Source: Eublepharis macularius | Taxonomy: Eukaryota; Chordata; Lepidosauria; Squamata; Eublepharidae | Direction of reading: 5' to 3' | Length of the DNA: 64,000 nucleotides | NCBI RefSeq assembly: GCF_028583425.1 | Contig: NC_072799.1 | Location: 85,794,217 to 85,858,216, forward strand | Part shown: one piece after another, positions 10,491-23,572 of the stretch | Layout: every line of letters starts with the position of its first letter | Numbering within the stretch: position 1 is the first letter of the stretch | Translations under genes and position numbers: made by a program | Notes under the pieces: generated by a model | The model's input: the letters and a program-made list of their open reading frames with translations, nothing else | Told to the model about the DNA's origin: nothing | Database searches by the model: none

Positions 10491-12031
10491 CATGGTTTTT
10501 GTCTCTGGCAGTCTCATGATCCCCTACAAAGTCTTTGGTGACCAAAGGAGATCATTCCTTTTCACCAGTTGAAAAGCTGATGGAATCCATCCCAGTGTAT
10601 ATTACTTTAGTAAACACTCCCAAACACTGTATGAATAAAAAAGCCAGAGATAGCCTGGAAGTTCAAGCTACATTCTAACCCCCTTGTTAAACCTGACCTG
10701 TTTGGTAGGATGACATGCAGCACAGAGGCCACGTTGGGAGGGGTGCCAGTGAGGGGAGAGGGGAGACTGTTGTGAACGAGCGAGGTGGGACACCCGGCCC
10801 CTCAGCTTATTACCTGTAGGTGAGCCCTCGGCCCTACCTGAACTAGGATTCAGGAGCCGGGTAACTTATACGGCAAGTTGGGTGGTAGTTCTTAGTCAGA
10901 CATTCTAGACTTAGCTCTGCTCCTGTGTACGAGTGCAAAGTACACCCTGATTTTTGCACAGTTCCCACTGTGCACTCTTGCCCTGCCACCATGTGCATTC
11001 TTCCTCCTTGCACTCTTAAGCCCCCAAGGCAGAGGGCTCTTTGTCAGAGCCTCTGGCCATGCCCCTACTTTCCTAAGTTCATGGGTCCCCTGGCCAGAGG
11101 TTATCTAGGGTGGGCAGGGGACTAATTGGCTGCCAGGGAGGGGACTTGGCCACCATGGAGGTGTGAGCGGATTAGTCACTGCAGTAGTCAGCACCCAGGG
11201 GGGGGGAGGTGACTTTTCCCCTACAACGGCTGCCTATGGGCTATGCCTCCATTTTTCATGGCATAACTTTCTGCCACGGCAGGGGGCATTCCCATACCTG
11301 AAATGGCTTAGGGAGTAGACTAACTCCTGCCCTGCTGGCACAAGAATTTATGCTCCAGGTATACCCGTGCCCAGCCACGGCTGCCAGGCTCAGGGAGGGA
11401 ACCCAGGTGCAGCAGCACTGGAGAAAAGTGCCAACATAAGTGGGGTTTATGCTGCTATAGCAGCTGGATATGCCAACATGGGGGCTCATTGGCTTCCTAA
11501 ACACTTTCAGGGCCTCCCATAAGACTGAGCTGTGAGGTTTTTAATGATAATTTGTTTTCCTGCTTAGTTGGTTTGTTACAATGAAATGCTCTAAACATAA
11601 TTCAGTTCTGTTATCAATAAAAAAATTATACTTGATTATACTTCTGTTACAGTTTAAACTTTTACAAAATTCCTATGTCTGTAGTTTCATTGTGTCTGGC
11701 TTAGCTGGTTATAGCCTTTTGCAGACCAAAAATATGAGAATTTTAAGATTTATATGTACCCATTTAGCCATGTTTGTGGTCACAAAGTTGTAGGTGCCAT
11801 TTTCAAAACCTGAACTTCTGCTTAAACGCAGGATTTATTTAAAGGCAGAAAAATCCAGGAGTTGATAACTGGGAGTTTTGAACAAAACCTCTTTAGTCTC
11901 TGGGTTCAGTTTCATGAACTCCAGGAATTCTCTGGATTATAGTAGACAGAAAATGTCCCTGCAGAGTTAAGTGTTGAGGTGAAACACTTGGTGAGACATA
12001 TATCTTTTACGAGCTCCAAAAGCCCACCTTG
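10491..12031. other. Unclassified repeats, no gene
   Basis: 10491-10610 shares TTTTCACCAGTTGAAAAGCT with 14980-15050 and 62210-62240 (a dispersed repeat I cannot name). 10700-11510 is moderately GC-rich and repeat-like. The rest is A-T rich. Confidence 0.4.
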
Positions 12032-12039
12032 CCTCATAG

Positions 12040-12349
12040 CAAGGGTCCCCAAACTTTTTGAGCCTGCAGGCACATTTGGAATAACGGCACAGTGTTGTGG
12101 GTGCAGCAACAAAATGGTTGCCACAAAATGACTGTTATAGCATACCTTCAGTCACACAGTAAAGATCCTTTTTCTGTAGAAGCAGCTTCTGCCAAAGCAA
12201 TGTTTTTAAAAATTTGCACAGCCAGTCACAAGCCCTGCTGAGCAAAAGCCACACCTGACCACAACCACTTTTTAAAAACACTTGGCGGGTGCTAAGAAAG
12301 GTATCGGCAGGCAAAATTGGGCCCATGGGCACCACATTGGGGAACCCTT
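12040..12349. mobile_element. hAT-type non-autonomous element
   Basis: Ends CAAGGGTCCCCAAACTT and ATTGGGGAACCCTT are inverted. Flanks CCTCATAG (12032-12039) and CCCCATAG (12350-12357) agree at 7 of 8 bases, a hAT-size target duplication. Confidence 0.75.
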
Positions 12350-12579
12350 CCCCATAGCATCTGCAGAAGTCTCATGAACACTGTGGCTCAAAGGCCCACG
12401 CCAGAAGACGGCCGCTCTTATGCCAGCTGCCCTTCTCACTGTTCCGCAGGCTGTCTTCTTTGGAACCTCGTATTCCATAGAACAGGGTTCTCCTGTCCTG
12501 TGTCCAGCAGCCCCCTCACCCAGCTGGTGTTTCCAAACCAGGATCCACTATGCAATGAAAAACAGGTCACAGACATTCT

Positions 12580-12655
12580 CATACATACATACATACATAC
12601 ATACATACATACATACATACATACATACATACATACATACATACATACATACATA
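12580..12655. repeat. (ATAC)n microsatellite
   Basis: About 18 uninterrupted ATAC/CATA units. Creates open frames of YIHT / MYVC repeats that are not genes. Confidence 0.95.
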
Positions 12656-12992
12656 AACAGATAGATCACCTGACAACGACATATTCACATATAGTTGAGG
12701 GTATAATGGGATACAACTTCAAGTTGTATCCCGCTATACAACTTGCAACATGCTCTGAGCTGAGATTTTTAAAAATGTACATGACCTTGGAGTATGTTTG
12801 AAATCTAGTAAACCTGTCCTGGGGCTCCTTGCTCACTTATGTCACTTGAAAACAGGTGGGAGAGTATCCAGAAGAGACGGCATTCAGAAATTTACTGAAC
12901 CTACAAGGTCAGACTCCCAAACAGAGCAACACATTGTCTTCTCGGGAAGATTCTGAACTTGGGATCTCCGGGTTTGATTAATCACTTCTTTC

Positions 12993-13196
12993 CAGGGGCA
13001 TAGACTTCCAATTTTCCGGCCGGGGGTGGGGGAGGCTGGGGCTGGGCTATATGGCATTGCTATATGAGGTCCTTAAAAGAACCGGGGCCCAATGACATCA
13101 TAGGGAGGAGCCAATGACATCACAGGGAGGGGCTTCGATGCAACTATCTATGGCCATGGGGGATTTAGGGAGGGGCTCCCCCTAACAATGCCCCTG
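12993..13196. mobile_element. Short TIR element (hAT-like)
   Basis: Perfect 9-bp inverted ends CAGGGGCAT / ATGCCCCTG. The interior contains a doubled CAATGACATCA motif. No clear target duplication. Confidence 0.5.
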
Positions 13197-15311
13197 AGTT
13201 GGGCCAAACCTAGGAAAGGTGGGAGTTGGCTAGTGGTTATAGTGTTATCTCAGCAATCTCCTCCTGTGTCCAATTTTTGAAATTCACTTTTAGGATAGTC
13301 ATTTTAAGATCTACAAATATACATACCGTGTGTATAGGACAAACTAATGGTCACAAATTTGACACTAAGAAAGGCAACACAGAAAAGCCTATAGGGGAAC
13401 ATTTTTAAGTTTTCCTGGATGTTCATTTACAGGAGTCTTGATTCTGCCTTATTCATAAGGGTGACTTAGTACTGAAATTTACTAAATTGTGGCGTCACAG
13501 GTGCCTTCATTTGGTAAATGTGTGTTTGAAGTCTGAACCAGGGCAGAATACCAAACAGTTGCTGTGCACTCGATTTCTGAGCAATGTACAGAGTCCAGAG
13601 TAGTAGCTCCTTTTCATTTCAAACTCATATCCACTAAGTGAGTACAAGCACATTTTGAGGCAATTCAGAACAGTGCTAGTCACAACCCCAAAGAAAACTC
13701 ACAGTTATACTACCTAGGGTTGTATATACCTTGCTTTCTTTGCACACTGCTTAAAAACTCTGCCTTAAAAACACAGACATTCAGAACACATCATTAACAA
13801 AATCACATAATTAAGTGCACATTCCTTGCCAATGTTCTCTCTGGGCTGCACACAGGGCAAAGGGAAATTTTTAAAAGGCCTCTGATCTGCATTCCCCCTC
13901 CCCCCAATCTTGTTCATGCATCTTGTTCATTGTTTCAGAGAGACAGTACTCAGGCTGCCATTTTAGGAATTGTCCTTTTCTGCAATAGATACCACCTCTC
14001 CATTTAAAAATGGAATGGAAATTGAAAAAGGGGCTTAGGAGTGGCTGAAGCACCCCCCCCCCCCACACACACACACACACTACCAAGAAAAAACTAACTG
14101 TTCTCTCATACCCAGCCAAAGGAAAAAAACTAGCAAGCAAGCAAACAAAGCTGTTTCAACAAGGAAACATTGGGCCTACCCTTTCTCAGTGTTCCATTTC
14201 CAAAATACAATGTAATGATAATGTGACTGAAAATAAAATAGAGACTCCCTATTAAAAGGAACAGAAACGGATCCTTAACAGAGTGGCATTGATTGCACAG
14301 AAAATGTGATGATGGGTGATTGGCGTGTGCTGGCTGGAGTGAGTGTGAAAGAGAAATAACATACTTGCCTTAGTTACAGAAGAGTTCTTATAAGAACTCC
14401 ATACTTTGATAGGGAAGTGGAGAGATGTGCCAATCTATTCCTGAGGAGGAAGCTCTGAGATTAGCAATCTACACACCAAAGGATAATTCAGGGCAGTAAA
14501 GGAGTAAACAGTAAACAGATGCCTTGACTGTCTGTCTTTCTAACTGTCTGGTTTCTTCCCCTCTGAAACTTGAAGAAGCACAGGTAGTATATAGGAGTAG
14601 TATATTCTGTCCTGAGCAAAAACCAGGAACAATGCCCCCCAAAATCATGGAAATAGTAATATGATACAACAGGAAGGGTGGACAGTCCTGTGCTTCATCT
14701 GCCATTGTAACTGAGTCCTTCATGTGAGTGTCACTGCTTTTCCCACCCCCGGCCAAATCCAGGGGGGCTCAAGCCCCTCAGCCCCCCCATAGTTTACACC
14801 TATGCTTCTTTCCATAGTGAGGGGATTAGGGGACACAGTTTGGGACTCTAATCTCCTAGTCTGAGGAAGTTAAATATTGAGTTGGATTCAGCTGCCTTAT
14901 TCACTTAATCTCACCCAGTTCCCCTCCTTACTACAATCTCCATCCTATGTGGCTTTTGCGCACTCAGATCTCAGCCTTTTGGATAGTCAAAGAAGACTCT
15001 TCCCCCTGATCACCAGCAGAAAAACTTGTTGGAGCCAACTAAATGCAGTCCAAATGAGCTAATTCAAACCAGTGAAAAGACTTTAACTGATCTTAGTGAC
15101 CAGATTTTTGAACTACATGCTAGAAAAAGGAGATTACTGGGAGGGGGGATTTAATGGCAAGTCCATCTGTCCTAATCTAATCTTTGGTAAATGGGCTTGG
15201 TGGATTTTTCATATTGGTTCAAACCCTTGTTTGAACGTAAGCAATAATAGAACTCATGGCGTTACGCTATGAATAATTCATATGCTTTAAAGGGTTTTTT
15301 TTTTCCTACAG
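13197..15311. other. Rest of PPAT intron 1 in window, no exon found
   Basis: A-T rich with a C-run and (CA)n at 14050-14085. 14877-15075 is another copy of the unnamed repeat seen at 10491. No sequence encoding the conserved end of PPAT exon 1 (LGLVGLQH) was seen. Confidence 0.5.
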
Positions 15312-15378
15312 AGGCCAAGAGAGCGCTGGGATTGTGACAAGTGATGGAGAAACAGCCCATTCCTTCAAAGTGCACAAG
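15312..15378 (+). CDS. PPAT: PPAT exon 2
   Basis: Acceptor TTTTCCTACAG precedes the last base of a split Arg codon, then [12 protein letters not shown] and 10 more residues to HK. Donor is AAG|GTAAAA. This is the start of the class II glutaminase domain after the catalytic Cys encoded by exon 1. A CR1 LINE begins only about 30 bases downstream, at 15408. Confidence 0.95.
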
Positions 15379-18300
15379 GTAAAATTGAACGGTTGTTTAT
15401 TATTTATCATAGAATCATAGAGTTGGAAGGGGCCATACAGACCATCTAGTCCAACCCCCTGCCCAGTGCAGGATCAGCCTAAAGCATCTCTGACAAGTAT
15501 TCATCCAGCCTCTTCTTGAAAACTGTCAGTGAAGGGGAGCTCACCACCTCCCTAGGCAGCTGATTCCACTTTTGAACTACTCTGACCGTGAAAAAGTTTT
15601 CCCTAATATCCAGCTGGTACCTTTGTGCATGTAATTTAAGCCCATTGCTTCGCGTCCTACCCGCTGCTGCCAACTGGAACAGCTCCCTGCCCTCCTCCAA
15701 ATGACAGCCTTTCAAATATTTAAAGAGAGCAATCATGGCCCCCCTCAACCCCCTCTTCTCCAAACTAAACATTCCCAATGCCCTTAGCCTTTCATCGTAG
15801 GGCTCAGTCTCCAGACCCCTGATCATCCTCGTCGCTCTCCTCTGCACCCTCTCGTTGCTCTCCTCTGCACCCACATCCTTTTTGAAGTGAGGCCTCCAGA
15901 ACTGCACACAATACTCCAGATGTGGCCTGACCAAGGCAGTTTAGAGAGGAGCTATGACCTCCTGCGATTTCAACGCTATGGCCCCTTTGATACAACCCAA
16001 GATTGAATTAGCCTTTTTTGCCACCGCATCACACTGACTGCTCATATTTAGTTTACAGTCCACTCTTACCCCAAGATCCCTTTCGCATATACTACTGCCC
16101 AGAAGTGTATCCCCCATCCAGTATTTGTGCTTCCCATTTTTGTGGCCCAGATGTAATACTGTGCACTTGTCTTTGTTGAATTGCATCCTATTCACAGCTG
16201 CCCACTTCTCCAGAGTATTCAGGTCTTGTTGAATTTTAATTCTATCTTCTTGGGTGTTTGCTACTCCTCCCACTTTGGTATCATCAGCACATTTAATGAG
16301 CAGCCCTTCCACTCCTTCATCCAGATCATTGATAAAAATATTGAAAAGTACCGGGCCCAAAACCGAGCCCTGCGGCACCCCACTGGACACCTCCCTCCAA
16401 TCTGATGAAATGCCGTTGACCACCACTGTTTGAGTGCGGTCCTCTAACCAGTTCCCTATCCACCGAACTGTCCTATAGTCCACTCCACAGTCTTCCCGTT
16501 TGCCCATCAGAATGTCATGGGGGACCTTATCAAAAGCTTTACTGAAATCCAGATAAATCACGTCAACAGAGTTCCCCCGATCCAGTAAGCTGGTCACTCG
16601 ATCAAAGAAGGAAACCAGGTTGGTCTGGCAAGATCTGTTAGGAACAAAACCATGCTGACTTCCCCAGATCACTAAGCGGTCCTTCAGATGCTTACAGATT
16701 GATCCCTTTAAAATCTGTTCTAATATCTGGGCAGACTAACCGGCCTGTAGTTTCCCGGGTCATCCTTCTTCCCTTTCTTAAAGGGAAGAGAGAACGGATT
16801 TATGCCATTAAAAATACTAGTAGTAGTAAAGAATATGACCTCTTCTTTTTACATCTTAAAAAGAATATTCAAGAGCATACACCTGACATCAAGGAGGGAG
16901 AGAAATTCTATTGTAAGCTTTAAGGAAAAGTCTGTAGAAGAATAAACAGTAGATGAAGAGAAACTGGGGCCATCGTCACACGGGCTTCTATTAGTGTGAA
17001 AATGGCGCAATTTCCTGGCAAACACCCACCTTATTCCAACACTGATGCGATTTTCTCTCTTCTGCTTTGTGCTTGATAGTCGCGATATTTTGCGCCTCAG
17101 TGTGAATGCCTCACATTGATGTTTTTCGCCACGCCATAGGCCCACCCTTTTTTTCTCTCCTCAATCCCAGAATCCATTTCTCCCGCGACTCCCCCTTTTT
17201 TTTTTGTAATCATGTCCTTATATCGCTATAACGACATCACACAATGAAAATTTTCTGCTGAAGAAAACAAGTAAAAATGACTGAATTGCCATTAGAGAAA
17301 TTTTTATTTTAACCAAAAACCACACCTCGCTAAAAATGGCCGTGTTCAGACATTTTCCGGGTTTTTTTTTAACATTACAATGTTATAGCGATATAATGCC
17401 TTTATTTTTTTTGCGCGGGAAAATTTTAAACTCCACAACCGTTCTAGCCAACTTCCGCTTTCAGTTTTGCATTACTGAGAGGATCTTAGGCGCGGAAGAC
17501 TGCAGCCTCATCCAGCTGACAACAACTTCAGTTGTGCACACGGATTTCAGATTATTCTGTTATAGCGGAATTAAATGCCCAAAAAAAAAAAAAAGTGGGG
17601 GGGAGCTACTTCTGCGCCCATTAGAGAGAACAGAACAGAGCGTTTAGGTGTGGACAGCTGGGAGCGCGAAGAAATGTGAGGTGACCCAAAGAAATGTTAC
17701 TGTGCCGATATCAGCGATGACGCTATATGCTGTAAATTTAACGGAACAGATGCCCGTGTGACGACGGCCTGGAAGATATGGGTCAAGAATCTGAAGAATG
17801 GTATCTTGTAATACGTTCTCTCTCTCATACAATCATTTGTCTTTGATATGAACATACTCATAAACAGTTACCCTGCAGTATCCCATATCTGCCTCTTGTC
17901 TGAAATCATCCCCAAATTCCCTTCTTTTTGAATGCATTTTGTCAGATCTTTAAGAGCATGCTAATGTCAGTACTTTGACAATAAAACTGTACTCTTTTCC
18001 TTCATTCTCAAGAAATGTATAATAATATCATGCTGGAAAGGAGCAGTCAAAATTGATCATACAACTTATTAAACAAAAGGTCAACTATAGCCATCCTGTA
18101 GAAGTAAAAGGTCCAGACTTAATTGACTTAAACTGTAATCCATGCACATTTTGACCGTGCATTTTGACTAGTCCAGTCACCATTCTGCCTTTATTATCCA
18201 AGGAGAAGACAGCGTGCTTTAGCCTTGCAGTAACTCTGTGAGGTAAATTAGTTTGAGGTTCCAACTGACTGTGACAGTTCCATGCATTCAAACATAACTT

Positions 18301-21300
18301 TTCCAGTCATGTAGAAAGAAAGGGGTACAGGGTCTATTTTTAATGCAAAAAGAATGTGCAAGTAAGAAGTACATCACTCCACCTCTATCACCACCCTGCC
18401 TATAGCATATGTTCTTCTCTGTTTTCCTCAGCTGCACTTCAAAGCCAGAAGCCCCTTCTCCTAACTGAGGGGAGAAGAGGTTTGAGGGGGTAAGTAGCAG
18501 GGCATGGAAATCATTAGAGCTCCTCACCCATGTTCCTCTTTTGCTGTTGAAATTGGACTCCCAAAGGTTGAAATGTTTCTGAGCTGAGAAAAACAGAACC
18601 ACCATCACCACATTTAGTTTTGGCCCAAGGTCTCCCACAGACGATTACTAATGTTAAAGCATAGACTAGAATGGTGTAAAAAACTGAAGCCGCAGGAATT
18701 TTTGAGGGTGTGTTTGTGTTCACACATGTTGCTGAGTTTTAGTTTGCTAAAATCTGAGCACTAAGGTCATCTGCACAGTTTCTGTCATGTTTTATAGGGA
18801 ATGGGTTTGGTTAATCATGTGTTCAGTGAAGACAGTCTGAAGAAGCTGTATGTTTCAAATCTTGGAATTGGTCACACAAGATACTCTACCTCGGGAGTCT
18901 CTGTACTGGATAACTGCCAACCATTTGTGGTGGAAACTCTGCATGGGAAGATCGCCGTGGCCCATAACGGAGAGTTGACAAATGCAGCACGACTGAGGAG
19001 AAAGGTAGGAAATGATCTAGCATTTCCCCAGAGTACTTCCTCATGCTCAGAAATGGACCACAAATACTTCTGAGGAAGTATTAAAAACCTGAAAGTTCTG
19101 CTTAATATTGTGGGAGGAGAGGAATTCAATGTCACTTGTTGATGCTTTGCTTCCTGCAGTTTTCTGTACAAACTTTGCTATCTTCTACAAGAGAAAGAAG
19201 CTTCTATGTGACTGGAGCTGGATAAAAAGTATTGTCGCTCTACCTCTTTCTCCTCACTCTTCCCTATTGCTGCCTCTACCTCCATGATTATGGGTATTAT
19301 TTTAAAAAACTTTGACACAGTTTTTATTTGCTCTCCGTTTGTTTCTTTTCCCCTTTGTGGCTCATTTTCTACTATATACATAATTTGAAAAACAAGCTGG
19401 CAGTTTACCAGAACATTTTGAAGGGTGCCAATTTAGATGTACTGTAGCTGTGAACCAAGTATAACACTAGCAGGAAGAAGTGTGTCATAGCTATTGACTT
19501 TATGCATTGGCTTTTTGAAGGCTTCATTCATTCATTCATTCATTCATTCATTCATTCATTCATTCATTCATTCATTTTATTCGGTTTGTATTCCGACATC
19601 CCTGCACCAGCAGGCTCAGGGCAGATTCTAATTAATAGAATAATATAAAATACAATATCTATAAAACCAATAAAACATCTTAAATATTTAAAAAAGAACA
19701 CACACAACAAGCAATACAGCAGCAGATTTTGATAGTTTAAGGTCACTTAATAGTTTAAGTATAAGATTACTTAATGCTGACTAGATAGACTGTTTAAAAC
19801 ATGGTGAGTTTCAGTGCTGATCACTTTTACGTGGGAGTAAACTCCACTGAATACAGTAGGACCTGTAGTCGGCTTTCACTGTACAGTAGTCTTCTGTACA
19901 ATTAGGAATGCAGCAGGATAGATTTTTTTTGTCCTGTGTATTGCTAATGATTGGACTATGAGCCAAAGAGTAGTCCAGAGCCCCTGGGGATGGGCGGTAT
20001 ATAAATTGAAATATAATAATAATAATAAATTAATGAATCCAGAATGAAACAGGGAAACTCCAGTTGATACAGAACACCGCAACTCAGTTATTATCAGGAA
20101 CTGGGTGGAACATGCATATTATTCCCATTCTACTACTCCATTGGCTTCCCATCAGTTACTGGGATCAATTCTCAAGGTATTGGCTATCACATACAAAGCC
20201 CTTCATGACCTTGGTCCCTTGAGGAAGTGAGGTCATTGCGTCCGTTGCACCCTTTCCTGGAAGGTTCCTTGCCTCCCGGGCCTGTTCCCCGTGCCTTTCT
20301 ACCCCACTGGCCAGGCAAGGGACGATCGGGGGAGGGGCGGAGGCTGGGAACAGGAGATCTCCTGCCTCCACCAGGGGACTGGCAGCCATACTTCTTCTAC
20401 ACCTATCACCTTCTTCCCTACACATTATAGCAACCAGAAATTGGCTGTGCAAGAACTAGAGCAAGCAGAAATGCAAGTGGGGATACAATAAGTTTGACTT
20501 AGTGCAAGCAGATACTGCAGTCTTTTTGTAGCATTTCTGCTTGCCCAAGAGCTCTAGTTCAAGTGGAATTTTCCCACTCGATCCAACCCAGTATATGTAA
20601 AAATAAACCTAATTCCCATATTATCTTTCTGTCCTCCATGTTCCCTTCCGTATCTAGTTCCAGTACTCCTGTCGCTGTTCTCATATGAATGAACATTTAC
20701 ATTTTAACCTAGTGGACCCAAACGCTCCTTATTCTTGCCAAGGGTACTTTAGACCACACCCTTTTTACTTCCACTATATTATCATTGCCATAGACACATA
20801 TCAAACCCATTGTTCAGTAAGGTAGAAGGGAGGTCGGTGCTTTTGGAGTTTAGAGTGGAGTTCAGAGATCTTCCTGCATTGGTGCAGATGCATTTTTCCG
20901 TGGCAGGGAGATTTATGAGCTCCTTTTTTTTAAAGGGATGGAAAATTATAGAACTGGCCAGAAAACCAGCCTTTTTGATGCTTTGGAACATGAGAAAGTA
21001 CCTTATGGCTTATGTATACCATAATATTTTATTGGTTTTCTACACCACTTTAATTATCATTCATGACTTCCCCCAAAGAATCCTGGGAACTTTAGTATGA
21101 TGAGGGTGCTGAGAATTCTATTTGAAATTCCTAGCTCCCTTCCAATCATTATTCTCCCAGAATACAATTCCCAGTATTCCCTAGAAAGAAGGAATGAGGA
21201 TTAGTATTAGTGTGGATGTTCTTAGCCTATTCCCTCTCCTTTTCTTTGGGTGTCAGTTCTTTTGACTTTAAAACGCCCCTTTCAGTTCTTCAGACAATTG

Positions 21301-23529
21301 ACACATGTGCCTGTCTCGTTGTTGTATGAATTTTTTTTTGTCCTTTGTTTGATAGCTAATGCGCCATGGAGTTGGATTATCCACCAGTTCTGACAGTGAA
21401 CTGATCACTCAGCTGCTGGCATTCACCCCCCCTTTAGAGCATGACGACACCCCAGACTGGGTAGCAAGGTAAAGAATCCAGTCTGATGGGAAAGAAAAAG
21501 AATCAGCGACAGCTGTAGTAACACTAACAGTTATCTGCATTCTTAGCATTGATTCAAATAATGTTAAATGAATTCTCATGTTTCAGGATCAAAAACTTGA
21601 TGAATGAAACACCCACTTCATATTCACTTCTGATGATGCATAAAGATATTATCTATGCAGTACGAGATCCCTATGGGAACCGGCCGCTCTGTATTGGCCG
21701 CCTCGTTCCAGTTGGTGATATTAATGGAAAAGGTGAGATTTCTTTAGCCTATCAGTATGTTCATATTTGAACCATGCTTAAGCAGTTGAATTTGTGTTCA
21801 TTATAAAGAACTAGCACTTATTTTTTTAAAAATATCTTGGTTAATTTACGAAGTCGCATATTGCTGCATATCCAGAGAGTATGTAGAAACCACTGCCTTG
21901 CGTGAGTTACCTAGTTTTGCTTCTTCTGTGACTGGCGTGAGCTACCCAGCTTACACACAGTAACAATGGAAAAGTTATAAAAATGGTGGAATACAGAGAA
22001 TAATTAAGAGAACATAATTTTAAATTGCTAGCTCTTCTGTGAAAGCAGTATATACTAAGATAATTTATTGATGAGGGTCCTGAAGTAATTTTTATATGAT
22101 AAGTAATAATTTTCCAGAATTTGCCCAGAATAACTGAGGTGTTAGAAGTGTTTTCCTAACACAAGGAAACCCTGCAATATGATAAGACTATGTGTCTAGA
22201 ACATTGTCAGAAATGTATTGTCGAAGGCTTTCATGGCCGGAGAACGATGGTTGTTGGGGGTTTTCCGGGCTGTATTGCCGTGGTCTTGGCATTGTAGTTC
22301 CTGACGTTTCGCCAGCAGCTGTGGCTGGCATCTTCAGAGGTGTAGCACCAAAAGACAGAGATCTCTCAGTCTTTTGGTGCTACACCTCTGAAGATGCCAG
22401 CCACAGCTGCTGGCGAAACGTCAGGAACTACAATGCCAAGACCATGGCAATACAGCCCGGAAAACCCCCAACAACCATTGTCAGAAATGTTTCAAATAAT
22501 CTTAAACTGAGATTTTAAGATAGAGATCTTTATGTATCCAGATCAGCAATTCCTCTGTGATGTTATCTTGGAACTCCGTCACATTCTGTAGAGCCATTCT
22601 ATTTGTTCTGGGCATTCCTGGTACTGACACCAGTGTTTCATGCAGTGTTTCATGCAAAAAATATGAAGGGAATTTACTCGTTTCTAAACCAGCAGAAGAT
22701 ACGTGCTGAAGTGTCTCAACTAGTCACAGTTTCTTAACAAGTCCATTGCCTGGTTAGGGTGCCACACAGAGAGAGTGCCTTGAGTAAGGGATATGATCCT
22801 GAGAATTTCATCCGAATTGGATGAAAAATAAAGCATTTGCAGATAGAAACGTGTTTCCCCATTTCATATTCATCTCAAAACAAATTAAAGCAAAGGGGTT
22901 TTTTTGTTTCATGTTTTAATTGAGTTTTTGAGTATATTTTGAGTATATTTGGTTTCAAAATAATATTGTAGACTGATTGTTCAGACACAATGGTAAGCTA
23001 TATTACCTGGCAGCTAATACTTTCAGACTTTGTATTGAAAAATTATCAACACAATTTTGTAATTTGAAAAAGGTAATGGGTTATACAACAAATTTTAATG
23101 ATACAAGGTTGTGAAAACACTGTAACTTCAGTTTTATACTCCGTTACAGGGAAAAATACCTCTGAAACAGAAGGATGGGTTGTTTCCTCAGAATCCTGTA
23201 GCTTTCTATCTATTGGCGCTGAGTAAGTGTGTTTATTATACATTTTTTACACATGAACTGAAGTTAAATCACTTGATAGTTTTTCCCATTTTGTAGATTT
23301 TAGTACAGGATAGCAATAGATTGAAAATCTGCATCTTATTGAAATCACTAGCAAAACTTCCACGGATGTTAAGGAAACTGGATTGCATGCCTTGTTTTTA
23401 TTTAGAGAAGTAAACCGGTGATGGTTCATCACCAATTAAGTTTAATAACAGCATGGAACCAGGTAGATTCCTGGGTCTACAGGTTTGAAAGCAGCACATT
23501 CATTCATTCATTCATTCATTCATTCATTC

Positions 23530-23572
<43 letters not shown>

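Noticed and set aside
12317-12669. Frames encoding YIHT and MYVC repeats
   Set aside because: They are translations of the (ATAC)n microsatellite.
18801-19073. 90-codon frame read as a small gene
   Set aside because: It is PPAT exon 3 plus read-through into the intron; the donor is at 19005.
19523-19577. Regularly spaced repeats that could suggest an array
   Set aside because: Plain tetranucleotide microsatellite without spacers; not CRISPR, and the genome is eukaryotic.
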